Assembly: GCF_000826655.1 (NCBI RefSeq)
Contig: NZ_JXJO01000016.1
Location: forward strand, 166,001 to 230,000
Source: Psychroserpens damuponensis
Lineage (GTDB): Bacteria > Bacteroidota > Bacteroidia > Flavobacteriales > Flavobacteriaceae
Length of the DNA stretch: 64,000 bases
Direction of reading: 5' to 3'
The stretch's first letter is position 1. Every line of letters starts with the position of its first letter. Positions 25,420-34,348 of this stretch are shown in pieces. The translations under genes were made by a program, and so were the position numbers. Under the pieces are notes generated by a model that saw nothing but the letters and a program-made list of their open reading frames with translations, had not been told where the DNA came from and did not search any database.

Positions 25420-28001
25420 GAAATCTGAATGAGATAAACACCATTTGGAAGGTTTGAAACGTCTATAGTTTTAGCGTTCGTTTTAAGGACTTCTTGTCCC
25501 AATAACGTATAGACTTTAGCCGATTCAATTGATTGATAAGATTTAATGTTTAAAGTTGAATGTGTCGGGTTTGGATAAAGCGAAATTTTGTTTCTGTCTA
25601 ATTCAAGATTTGATGTGCTTAACGTTGAGTTGTATTCGTATGCTCCCATATCTACAGTTGTGTTGAATATTCTTAAATTCCCTGCTAAATCTGTAGTTGA
25701 TGTAACAAAACTATTATCTCCAGTATCTACAGCAGGTGACGAACTTTGTAATGTATAATCGCCAGTTGCAGCATCGGTAAATAGTGGATTTGAATTAGAA
25801 GTATTTGATGTGTTAGAATTTCCTGAAAAACTATTATTAGAAATAGAATTACTTATTGAGCCAGAAGTTCCAGTTTGTAAAGCATCTACAAATTGCGTCC
25901 CGTTACTGTTTAAATTGAACCAAAATATAGAGTTAGATATATTTACAGATGGTACACTTGAAAGATATGTTATTACTGGTGTACCAGAATTTAAGGTATT
26001 ATCAGCAAACGTTGAGTTTATAATGTCTAAATTTTGAGTACCACTTGCATCTTGTCTAAGCCATATAAGAGAAGCACCATTATTTGTTGTTGCAGTGTTA
26101 TTTGTAAATAAGCTACCTTCAACACTTAAATTAATTGTACCATTTGCAGAACGTCCATAAAAGCAAGTCGCAAAAACAGACTGATTATCTTTAAAGATAG
26201 TATTATTAATATTAATGATTATACTTCCGCTAACATCTATAGATTTTATAATCCCTGCTCTGTCTAAGGTGTGTTTTGTAAATTGACAGTTATTTATTGA
26301 TGTAATATACGAGCCTGTAATATTAATACCAGAACCTTCTTTTTGTTCTGTGTTACTTCCATTAGCGTTTGCGCTTGTAATTTCAAAACCATCTATAATG
26401 GTGTTATCACCACTAATTGTTAGAATTCTATAACTGTTTTCAGCTCTATTGGCATCAGTCGCACTAAATATAATGGCATCATCTCCATTAATGTCTCCAG
26501 ATAAAATGGTTGGGTTTGCAATTATATTTCTTTGAGATATATCTGTTTCGGTTCCATTAAAACCACCATAAATTTCTTGGTTGTCTGTAAGCGTAAAGGT
26601 TTCAATTCTTGCTGTTCCAGGAATATAAGTTCCAGCTTTTAACCAAAAAATATCTGAAGGTCGATTAGCTAAAGCATCAGTCAAGCTTGTGTACGCATCG
26701 GCCCAAGTTAATCCATTATTAGCACCTGTAGCATTTTTATCAACATAAACAGGTTGGTTACAATTATCTCCAAAAGATGTTTGTGAGTCTATATTAGTAA
26801 AGTTTGTAGTTGCATAAGCAACATCGCTAATCTTAATACAGTTTAAACTGGAATTACCTATTGTATTTAAACTAGTTATATTATTAGTATTAGAGTTACG
26901 AATATCTAACAAAGATAAATTGTTATTAGACACGTTTATGCTTGTTAGTGATGTATTTGGGATCAGAAATAATGTTTGTAAATTATTATTAGAAAGATTT
27001 AATATAGAAACTGATGTATTATTATTCAAGTCAATAGTATTCAAATTATTTTGAGATAAATTTAATTCGGTTAGGTTTGGAAAAGCTTCTAAACCTGTTG
27101 CGTCAGCTATATTTTGATTATTTGCAATAATAGAACCATTAAAACTATTAGCTTCAGATACTTGAATTTCTGTATCAGCGTTTGTATTTATTAAAGTATT
27201 TGCAACTAATACAGCTTTAAAATTTGCATCTGGTATAGTTACTACTGGTGGTGGTGTATTTTGTGCTAAAGTATTTATTTGAGCATCGGTTAAAACAGAG
27301 TTGTAAATATCAATATCATCTATGGTATCACTAAAAGTGGTTCTAAAAGTAATATTACTACCTGATAAAAAATTAGTATAACCTGCACTTGGATAACTAT
27401 ACGTAAAAACATCTGTTAAAGCACTAATTTTTACACCATCAATAAAAAATTCCGTTGTAATTCTATCACCATAATATCCCGCAGAAAGTCTATATCTTTT
27501 TATAGCTATATGATGCCATTGGTTATTAAAAACAGGAGTTGGAAAAGCTGTGTATTTTGATCTAAAAAGCTGATTTGTTGCAATTTGTTGGTCACAAGCA
27601 TATTTCCATCCAATCTCGTTGGTCGATGTTTGATTAATCTTTATATAATTTCCATCAGAATTTCCTCCTGATGCAATTATGTTTACTAAATCTCTATCTA
27701 AATTTGTGGTATTAGATTTAATCCAAAAGCTAATAGTAATATCTTGTGCATAAGTATTAGTAACAGGATTACTAAGCAATTGATCTGTATTTAATTGTAT
27801 GGCATTATTAGTAACGCCAAATCTGTCTTGCACAGGCGTTGAACTTGTACCTGTTTTTACCAAGTTTCCATCTCCATTAGCTGGAGGCAACGTATTTTGA
27901 TTCGTAAAATTACCGTTTGTAAAATGATAAGTTTGAATTGGATTTTGAGCAAATACATGCACACTAATAAATAGTAATAAAAAAAGTAATTTTGTTTTCA
28001 T
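25374..28001 (-). CDS. T9SS-secreted surface protein with LamG, LRR and parallel beta-helix domains
   Basis: Start ATG 28001 (MKTKLLFLLLFISVHVFAQ), giving 875 residues. A LamG domain covers about 20-240 (ITISFWIKSNT, NNQWHHIAIKRYRL, TIDDIDIYNS). One LRR block begins VTIPDANFKAVLV (about 255-400). A right-handed beta-helix begins VYVDKNATGANNGLTWADAY (about 420) and runs to about 790 with many IxN/xG turns. The end is a type A T9SS tail (ISLYPNPTHSTLNIK to KRFIKK). It is probably a surface adhesin or polysaccharide-binding protein. The beta-helix replaces the second LRR block of its paralogue downstream, which suggests domain swapping between shared ends. Confidence 0.92.
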   Translation of the reverse strand: MKTKLLFLLLFISVHVFAQNPIQTYHFTNGNFTNQNTLPPANGDGNLVKTGTSSTPVQDRFGVTNNAIQLNTDQLLSNPVTNTYAQDITISFWIKSNTTNLDRDLVNIIASGGNSDGNYIKINQTSTNEIGWKYACDQQIATNQLFRSKYTAFPTPVFNNQWHHIAIKRYRLSAGYYGDRITTEFFIDGVKISALTDVFTYSYPSAGYTNFLSGSNITFRTTFSDTIDDIDIYNSVLTDAQINTLAQNTPPPVVTIPDANFKAVLVANTLINTNADTEIQVSEANSFNGSIIANNQNIADATGLEAFPNLTELNLSQNNLNTIDLNNNTSVSILNLSNNNLQTLFLIPNTSLTSINVSNNNLSLLDIRNSNTNNITSLNTIGNSSLNCIKISDVAYATTNFTNIDSQTSFGDNCNQPVYVDKNATGANNGLTWADAYTSLTDALANRPSDIFWLKAGTYIPGTARIETFTLTDNQEIYGGFNGTETDISQRNIIANPTILSGDINGDDAIIFSATDANRAENSYRILTISGDNTIIDGFEITSANANGSNTEQKEGSGINITGSYITSINNCQFTKHTLDRAGIIKSIDVSGSIIININNTIFKDNQSVFATCFYGRSANGTINLSVEGSLFTNNTATTNNGASLIWLRQDASGTQNLDIINSTFADNTLNSGTPVITYLSSVPSVNISNSIFWFNLNSNGTQFVDALQTGTSGSISNSISNNSFSGNSNTSNTSNSNPLFTDAATGDYTLQSSSPAVDTGDNSFVTSTTDLAGNLRIFNTTVDMGAYEYNSTLSTSNLELDRNKISLYPNPTHSTLNIKSYQSIESAKVYTLLGQEVLKTNAKTIDVSNLPNGVYLIQISDLEGNQHVKRFIKK

Positions 28002-28097
28002 AATAAATTTGGTTTTATAATTATGAAACAAAAATGATAAAGTGTAGTTGGAGTTTGTTTGACTTTTTTGTGAATGGTATGATTTTACTAATGAACG
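28000..28097. repeat. Duplicated leader cassette, copy C (leader only)
   Basis: About 98 bp matching the leader part of copies A and B with a handful of substitutions. The terminator half is missing; a response-regulator gene ends about 25 bp further on. Confidence 0.88.
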
Positions 28098-28121
28098 GAA
28101 ACTAAAACGAATTTACGTTTA

Positions 28122-28874
28122 TTAAAATACTGTATTTATAATATGCATAAATTCTTCTTTTCGCTCACGAGCAATAGGAATACTTTTATTATTACTCATA
28201 ATCACTTGCAAACCATCTTTTTTGGTAATCTCATTCATGTACTTTAAATTGATAAGAAAGGAGCGATGAGGTTTATAGAATAATGATTTATTGCTTAGTT
28301 GTTCTGTAAAGTGTTTTAAAGTTTTACAAATTAATTCTGTTTTTCCATTTTGCAGGTGTACTTTGGTATATGCGCCATCGGCTTCAAAAAATAAAATGTC
28401 TTCATGAGATACAAACCTAATCCCTTTAGGAACTTCTAAAGCAATTTTATTTAACGCTAATTGCTCAAAATTACGCTCAAGCGTAATTAATTTATCTTTT
28501 ATAAAATGTTCTTTAATTTGAGTTGATGCTTTTAATATAGCTGCTTTCATTTCTATAACGTCAATGGGTTTAAGTAAATAATCTATTGCTGATAATTTAA
28601 AAGCTTCAATAGCGTAATGACCATAAGCGGTTGTAAAAATGATTTGAAAATTAATGACTTCATTTTTAAAAAATTCTAAAATTTGTAAACCAGAATGGTT
28701 AGGCATTTCTATGTCTAAAAATACTAAGTTTGGTTGTTCTGCTTTTATAATTGCAACACCATCTACTAAGTTTTCGGCTTCAAATAAGGTGCTAATTTCG
28801 AGGCATTCTTCTTCTATAATTGTCCTTAAAATTCGTCTTGCACGTTTTTCATCATCTATAATTATGGCCTTCAT
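28122..28874 (-). CDS. LytTR-family response regulator
   Basis: The protein has 250 residues. The receiver domain has the acidic pair IDDEK (about 7-9) and phosphoacceptor Asp54 (LVFLDIEMPNH), with the conserved Thr (FTTAYG) and Lys (LLKPID). A LytTR DNA-binding domain occupies about 145-250 (DILFFEADGAYTKVHL, YKPHRSFLINLKYM). It is encoded 15 bp after the sensor kinase gene and should be phosphorylated by it. The target genes are unknown; the T9SS surface genes directly downstream on the same strand are candidates. Confidence 0.95.
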   Translation of the reverse strand: MKAIIIDDEKRARRILRTIIEEECLEISTLFEAENLVDGVAIIKAEQPNLVFLDIEMPNHSGLQILEFFKNEVINFQIIFTTAYGHYAIEAFKLSAIDYLLKPIDVIEMKAAILKASTQIKEHFIKDKLITLERNFEQLALNKIALEVPKGIRFVSHEDILFFEADGAYTKVHLQNGKTELICKTLKHFTEQLSNKSLFYKPHRSFLINLKYMNEITKKDGLQVIMSNNKSIPIARERKEEFMHIINTVF

Positions 28875-28889
28875 ATGTTTATTGTATTA

Positions 28890-31796
28890 TTAGAGCGTTA
28901 TGGTTATAGTTACTTTTGTACCTGCAACTTCAAACTTCTCGTTGACTAGATCATCAATGGTTAACGCTACTTTTTTATCTTGACTTCTATTGATTAAATG
29001 TATTCGTTTTTGGTTGGCTGTAGTAGCAAATGATTTATGGTTTTTTATACGTTGACTATTAATTTTTGCAGACGCTTCTCTACCAATCCCATTATCTGTT
29101 ATTTCACAAACTAATATGTTTTGTAGCTGATCCTTATAAAAGAATAACTCCACTTTTTTGTTGTCCTTTTTGTGAAGTAACCCATGTTTTAAAGCGTTTT
29201 CTACATAAGGCTGAATAAAGAGAGAAGGCACATAAATAGTATCTAAGTTTAATAGTTTATCTACATTGATCTTAAAAAATAAATCATCATCAAACCGCTC
29301 TTTTTCTAGTTCTAAATAAAGGTTTAGGGCTTTTATTTCTTCTTTTAAAGACACCTCATTGGTTTGGCTATGCTCTAAATACGTTCGTATTAAACGTGAA
29401 AATTTCACGAGATATTGACGTGCTAATTTTTTCTCGTTTAAAATAATATAATCCTGAATTGAGTTAAGTGCATTAAATATAAAATGAGGATTCATTTGTG
29501 AACGCAAATTCTCTATTTGAGTAAAAACGAGTTCTTTACTTATATTTGCTTTTTCTAATTCTGTTTCTTGTTCCTTTTTTAAACGTTTGGTTTTTTTATC
29601 AAAGTAGAACCAAAATAGTAGTGAGGTTATAAATGCGCATAATGCATAAAACCAAAGTGTTTTGTAAAATAGAGAGGTGACATTTAAGTTAATTGAAATT
29701 GGGTTAGAGTATCTATCTTTAAATTTATTTTTAGCTTTTAATAAAAATTTAAATTTTCCTTTAGGCAATGAGTTAAATTTAACAAAGTTGCTATTGTTTT
29801 CAATTTTAATATAATTTGTATTATAACCTTCTAATTTATAGGCATATTCTACAAATTCATGAGTTTGGAAACCATTGGTGTTAAATTCAATTTTAATCTC
29901 ACTTTGATCCTGCTTAATTGTATAAGAAGACTGTAATAATGTGTCTTTTTCTTCAATAGATATAGAAGTGAAATAAGGTTTTAATTCGTTTTGTTTTTTT
30001 TGAATTTTAGTAGAGTTAAAACTAAACAAACCTAAATTAGAACCAAATAAAACCGTGTTATCGATAACTTTTAAAGTATTTATATTGCCTGACGCTAAGC
30101 CATCTTGTTTTGTAATATTTTGGGTTTTACCAGTTTTGTAATTATAGCTTTGTATGCCTTTATCTGTAGCAACCCAAATTGTATTGTTTTTGAATTGAAT
30201 GGCATTAATAATTTGAGATTGTAACCCGTTTTTATTATTAAAACTAAAAATCTTTTTATTGTTTTTAAATCCTAAAACGCCATTATTGTGTGTGGCTATA
30301 CAAACGAAGCCATCATCATTTATGGCAACTTCAGAGCCTAAAACAGGTTGACCATTATTTAAGATGTCTTGAGTTTTATGAGTTGTCAAATTGTGAGCTC
30401 TAAACCCATCTATGTAGCTTATATATGCTGTGTTTGAGTTTTTATGGTAAACAGAGGCATAACTTCTAACATTTAGAATAGGAAATATGGTGTCTTTTTT
30501 TTCATTATATATAGATGCGCTAAACGGCAAGCTAAGGAGGTAATTATCTTTGTCAATAACTGAAATTGATTTTGAATAAAATTGATAAACAGGCCTTTGT
30601 TTTTGAGTTGCAACATCAAAAATAGATGACGATGAACGACTGCAAGTAAGTAGTTTTTGAGATACAGGGTTATAAGCGATATTAAAAACTTCGTTGGTAT
30701 TATTAATTGGTAGCGTTTCTATATTATGTTTTGATATTTTAGAGATTTGACCATTTCTACTCGCTGCAAAAAAGGCTAATGAGTCTATTATAGCAATATC
30801 ACTAATATCTTTTTTATTGTTTTTATAAATGGCATTGTAGGTTTTTAATTCTTGATTAGGTGTAACAAATATGCCGTCGTTAATAGTAGTAAACCAGTAG
30901 TTGTCATTACTGTCAATAAATAAATCTGTAATAAAGTTTTCTGGATATAAAGTGTTTATGTGTTCAAATTTGTTTTTAGTTATTTTTCCAATATGAATCC
31001 CTTTATTTGTTAATACCCAAAGGTTGTTGTCAATTACATAAACGTGGTTTATATCAACATTTTGTAACTTACTAGGTATGGTTTTGACTACCTTACTATC
31101 AGTATTAATTTTAAAAAGTTCAGGTTTGTTTTCTATTATATTTTGTTTAAAAAAATATAAGTCGTTTTCATATTTAAAAAACTTAGACTCACCTCTGTCT
31201 TTTAGGCTTTGTATTTTCGACTTAGTAATTTGTTTTTTATAGGTAAGATCTAGAGCGTTAAATTGATAAATAACATTGTTTATACTTTCATAAAATAGAC
31301 CTTGAGAAGAATCAATATTACTAAAAGAATTGCCAGAATTTAAATTATCGATAAAAATAGTTTCCTCCTTAGTTTCTAGGTTTACGGCAAGACCATGATT
31401 TAAATTGTTTATGATTAAATTATTTTCAAAAATTAGAAACTCAGTGAGCGTTTTGATGGTTTCAAAGTCTTTAAACAGTAGGAGTTCATTGTTTTCTACA
31501 TAAAAAAATTGACCTGCTAAATTATTGCACCACAATCTGCCTTTTGTGTCAAATTTAAGTCCAAAAAGAGATCTTCCTTTTTTTAACGGATGCGTAAAAA
31601 GCTCATATTTATTACCATCATAACGATACAATCCTTTATCTGCAGCAAGCCATATAAACCCATCTTTATCTTCAGTAATATCATAAAATTCAATATCAGG
31701 CAAGCCGTCCTTTTCTGTTAAGTGTATACTAACAGGTTGCTGCGCAGGTAAAATGGAAGCCGAAATTAATATTAAGAGTATGAGTAATTTTTTCAA
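28890..31796 (-). CDS. Sensor histidine kinase with beta-propeller periplasmic sensor (LytS-type)
   Basis: This 968-residue protein has a signal peptide (ending PAQQ). A two-component-regulator propeller covers most of about 25-620, with repeats such as DITEDKDGFIWLAADKGLYRYDG and NTIWVATDKGIQSYN. A Y_Y_Y domain (about 625-700), one membrane span (about 712-732) and a coiled-coil linker follow. The His-kinase domain has QMNPHFIFNALNSIQDY (about 765-780, phospho-His) and an ATPase domain (ITDNGIGREA, about 902). It senses a ligand outside the cytoplasmic membrane and passes phosphate to the LytTR regulator encoded next. It lacks the fused AraC domain of hybrid systems. Confidence 0.95.
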   Translation of the reverse strand: MKKLLILLILISASILPAQQPVSIHLTEKDGLPDIEFYDITEDKDGFIWLAADKGLYRYDGNKYELFTHPLKKGRSLFGLKFDTKGRLWCNNLAGQFFYVENNELLLFKDFETIKTLTEFLIFENNLIINNLNHGLAVNLETKEETIFIDNLNSGNSFSNIDSSQGLFYESINNVIYQFNALDLTYKKQITKSKIQSLKDRGESKFFKYENDLYFFKQNIIENKPELFKINTDSKVVKTIPSKLQNVDINHVYVIDNNLWVLTNKGIHIGKITKNKFEHINTLYPENFITDLFIDSNDNYWFTTINDGIFVTPNQELKTYNAIYKNNKKDISDIAIIDSLAFFAASRNGQISKISKHNIETLPINNTNEVFNIAYNPVSQKLLTCSRSSSSIFDVATQKQRPVYQFYSKSISVIDKDNYLLSLPFSASIYNEKKDTIFPILNVRSYASVYHKNSNTAYISYIDGFRAHNLTTHKTQDILNNGQPVLGSEVAINDDGFVCIATHNNGVLGFKNNKKIFSFNNKNGLQSQIINAIQFKNNTIWVATDKGIQSYNYKTGKTQNITKQDGLASGNINTLKVIDNTVLFGSNLGLFSFNSTKIQKKQNELKPYFTSISIEEKDTLLQSSYTIKQDQSEIKIEFNTNGFQTHEFVEYAYKLEGYNTNYIKIENNSNFVKFNSLPKGKFKFLLKAKNKFKDRYSNPISINLNVTSLFYKTLWFYALCAFITSLLFWFYFDKKTKRLKKEQETELEKANISKELVFTQIENLRSQMNPHFIFNALNSIQDYIILNEKKLARQYLVKFSRLIRTYLEHSQTNEVSLKEEIKALNLYLELEKERFDDDLFFKINVDKLLNLDTIYVPSLFIQPYVENALKHGLLHKKDNKKVELFFYKDQLQNILVCEITDNGIGREASAKINSQRIKNHKSFATTANQKRIHLINRSQDKKVALTIDDLVNEKFEVAGTKVTITITL

Positions 31797-31873
31797 TCGT
31801 AAACGTTACAAATTAGGTGATATGTAAAGCTATTAAAATAAGAATAGGTGTTTAGGTTTTTTTAATAAAATGC

Positions 31874-33037
31874 TTATTTCTTTTTATGAATGGTAAAGGT
31901 TTTAAAAAAAGCCTTTATAAAAGTCCATGAAAAAAGCGATAGCATAATACTAAGTTCTTCTTTAAACGAAGATTCTTCATCTAAAAACCTAAACATGGTT
32001 TGCACTGAGTTTTTGGAGTAGAAATTTTCAAAAATCCACTCGCCTTTATGATTGTCATCTTTGAGAACTTTAAGAAATATGGTATCGTAAAATTTATATT
32101 TTCTTCGGAAAAGTTGCTGTGACGGAATTTTATTGGCTTTTAAATTCTCTATAATTAATGCTACTTTTTTCTCGGTATGTTTAAAGGAATAGCCTGTAGA
32201 ACCTTTTACCCAACCGCCTCCTGTGCCTATTTTGGTAATTTTACTGGTGTTACATTTTGAGAAATTGTAATTGGTCATTGGTATTTGACCAGCTTCGGTT
32301 TCTATGATAGAGTAGGAGTTAATATTTAGATACTCTTTAATGTAGGATTTAATAAATGTATCATAAGTAGATTGTTCAACTGTGTTAGCTGTAAAATAAG
32401 TAAATTCGACTAAAGCTTCTCGTTTTGAAAATGGCAATACGTAGGTAAATGTGGTTTGGTTTCCATCTTTTAGACGGTAATCCATCATAGTGATTTCGTT
32501 GTCATCAAAAACGTCAGATTCTGTTTTGATTACCCAACCTTTAAAATGTTGAATAATAGAAATGCTATTATCATTTTCCGAAGTAAAATCTTTAGGTATT
32601 CTACTATCAAAAACATGAGAAGCTGTGTAGGTGGCTTTGTTGGTTGTAACTATAACATCGTTTTTCTCGATAACAGAGGTGACGTTTTCTAAAATGAATG
32701 TGACAGTCTCTTTTTGATTGAGTTGTGCTTTAGCTTGGGTATAAAAATCTATAGCACGTATGGTTTTATAGGTATATGGTTTGAGGTTTAAGTTGGTTGT
32801 TCTTTTGTTGGTAATAATAGTAGCTTTGCTCCAAGATTTATAGGTTATTCCATGCCATGCTGAAGGTTTTTCGTCCCAAAAACTCCAAGTTTTGTCATTT
32901 TCAGACTTATCAGATGGATCTATTAAGGCTATTGTTTTCTGGTCAAAGCACGTTTCCGAAGTTAGTTTTAATGCTAATTGGAGTCCTGCTAATCCATTTC
33001 CTATAATGATAAAATCGAAATGGGAAGGCGATGTCAT
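31874..33037 (-). CDS. crtY: Lycopene beta-cyclase
   Basis: The protein has 387 residues. An FAD/NAD-binding N-terminus (FIIGNGLAGLQLALKL) is followed by family motifs WSFWDEKP (about 50), FDSRIP (about 145), HFKGW (about 165) and KIGTGGGWVKGSTGYSF (about 272). It cyclises both ends of lycopene to give beta-carotene. It is the last gene of the crt operon, 16 bp after crtZ. Confidence 0.93.
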   Translation of the reverse strand: MTSPSHFDFIIIGNGLAGLQLALKLTSETCFDQKTIALIDPSDKSENDKTWSFWDEKPSAWHGITYKSWSKATIITNKRTTNLNLKPYTYKTIRAIDFYTQAKAQLNQKETVTFILENVTSVIEKNDVIVTTNKATYTASHVFDSRIPKDFTSENDNSISIIQHFKGWVIKTESDVFDDNEITMMDYRLKDGNQTTFTYVLPFSKREALVEFTYFTANTVEQSTYDTFIKSYIKEYLNINSYSIIETEAGQIPMTNYNFSKCNTSKITKIGTGGGWVKGSTGYSFKHTEKKVALIIENLKANKIPSQQLFRRKYKFYDTIFLKVLKDDNHKGEWIFENFYSKNSVQTMFRFLDEESSFKEELSIMLSLFSWTFIKAFFKTFTIHKKK

Positions 33038-33053
33038 AAATGAATGAAGCTAC

Positions 33054-33503
33054 TTATTTTTTGAAATATTTGAAAGGTACGAAAAGCATCCCAAAACATT
33101 CACCTTTGTCTTTACCAAGGTGTTTATGATGCATTTTGTGTGCTCGTCTTACACCTTTGGCGTACCAATTATTGGCATTTCGAAACATTTTAAAACGTTG
33201 GTGAATAAAAATGTCATGAACAATAAAATAGGTTGCACCATATGCCATAATGCCAAGAGCAATGGGCAGGCAATACCAAACGTTTTCATAACTCCATAGG
33301 TAAAAACATGTCATGCTTACAATGGCATAAAATATAAAAAAGGCATCATTACGCTCAAACCAACTGTTGTGATCTTTGTGATGATGGTCTTTGTGTAAAC
33401 TCCATAAAAATCCATGCATGACATATTTGTGCGTAAACCAAGCCATGAACTCCATAGTGCTAAAAACACTTAAGAAAATTAAAATCCAGTATATCGTGTG
33501 CAT
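33054..33503 (-). CDS. crtZ: Beta-carotene hydroxylase
   Basis: This 149-residue membrane di-iron hydroxylase has the histidine boxes HKYVMH (about 26-31), HKDHHHKDH (about 38-46), HDIFIHQRF (about 98) and HKMHHKH (about 121-127). It adds hydroxyl groups to the rings of beta-carotene, making zeaxanthin. It lies 4 bp after crtB. Length matches CrtZ rather than longer sterol desaturases. Confidence 0.95.
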   Translation of the reverse strand: MHTIYWILIFLSVFSTMEFMAWFTHKYVMHGFLWSLHKDHHHKDHNSWFERNDAFFIFYAIVSMTCFYLWSYENVWYCLPIALGIMAYGATYFIVHDIFIHQRFKMFRNANNWYAKGVRRAHKMHHKHLGKDKGECFGMLFVPFKYFKK

Positions 33504-33507
33504 GTGA

Positions 33508-34347
33508 TTACATTAAGTTTAATTGATATTTAACATAGCTTCTTGTGAGTAATTCAAATTTTTTATAATTGGCAACTCTAATTCTAGTTGATTTGATATC
33601 TAAAGCTGGTGTTTTCTTTAATTTTTTAAGCAACTGACTGTAATATCTATAGGCTACAAAAACTCCAAATTTAGCTTCTATTGGTAAACGTTTAATGCCT
33701 TCAAACCCTTTAGCGAAATCATTTTCTATATCTGTGATGATGGCTTGTTTTGAAACTTCATCTAAATGGTTGAGATCTGTATTTGGGAAATAGGTACGAC
33801 TCAAGTCTTCAAAGTCGGCTTTGAGATCTCTTAAAAAGTTTACTTTTTGAAAGGCTGAGCCTAAACTCATGGCAGAATCCTTGAGAGATTCATATTTTTC
33901 TTGATCTCCTTTTACAAATACTTTTAAACACATTAGGCCTACAACATCTGCAGATCCATAAATATAAGCGTTGTATTCTTCATTGGTTAGATAGGTGTTT
34001 TTATGTAAATCTGTTCGCATGCTTTTCATAAAGGCATCAACTAGATGTTTGTCTATATTATGTCTGTGATAGGTTTCTTGAAATGAATTTAAAATAGGGT
34101 TTAAGCTAATTTTTTGTTCTAATGCAAGTTCTAGATCGTTAGCAAAATTATTAAATAGTACTTGTTTGTCATAATCATGAAAAGAATCTACAATTTCATC
34201 TGCAAACCTTACAAAGCCATAGATGTTATAAATATCTTGTCGTATTGTGTTAGACAACATTTTTGTTGCAAGAGAAAACGAAGTGCTATAAGACTTTGTG
34301 ACGGTCTTGCTACATGCGTGTGAAACAGAATCAAAGATTGATTTCAT
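33508..34347 (-). CDS. crtB: Phytoene synthase
   Basis: This 279-residue all-helical enzyme has the Asp-rich substrate-Mg motifs DEIVDSFHDYD (about 51-61) and, further on, FLRDLKADFEDLSRTYFP (about 169-186), plus YGSADVVGLMCLKVF (about 129). It condenses two geranylgeranyl diphosphates to phytoene. It is 1 bp after crtI, so translation is probably coupled. No crtE lies in the window, so GGPP must come from elsewhere. Confidence 0.95.
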   Translation of the reverse strand: MKSIFDSVSHACSKTVTKSYSTSFSLATKMLSNTIRQDIYNIYGFVRFADEIVDSFHDYDKQVLFNNFANDLELALEQKISLNPILNSFQETYHRHNIDKHLVDAFMKSMRTDLHKNTYLTNEEYNAYIYGSADVVGLMCLKVFVKGDQEKYESLKDSAMSLGSAFQKVNFLRDLKADFEDLSRTYFPNTDLNHLDEVSKQAIITDIENDFAKGFEGIKRLPIEAKFGVFVAYRYYSQLLKKLKKTPALDIKSTRIRVANYKKFELLTRSYVKYQLNLM

Positions 34348-34348
34348 A

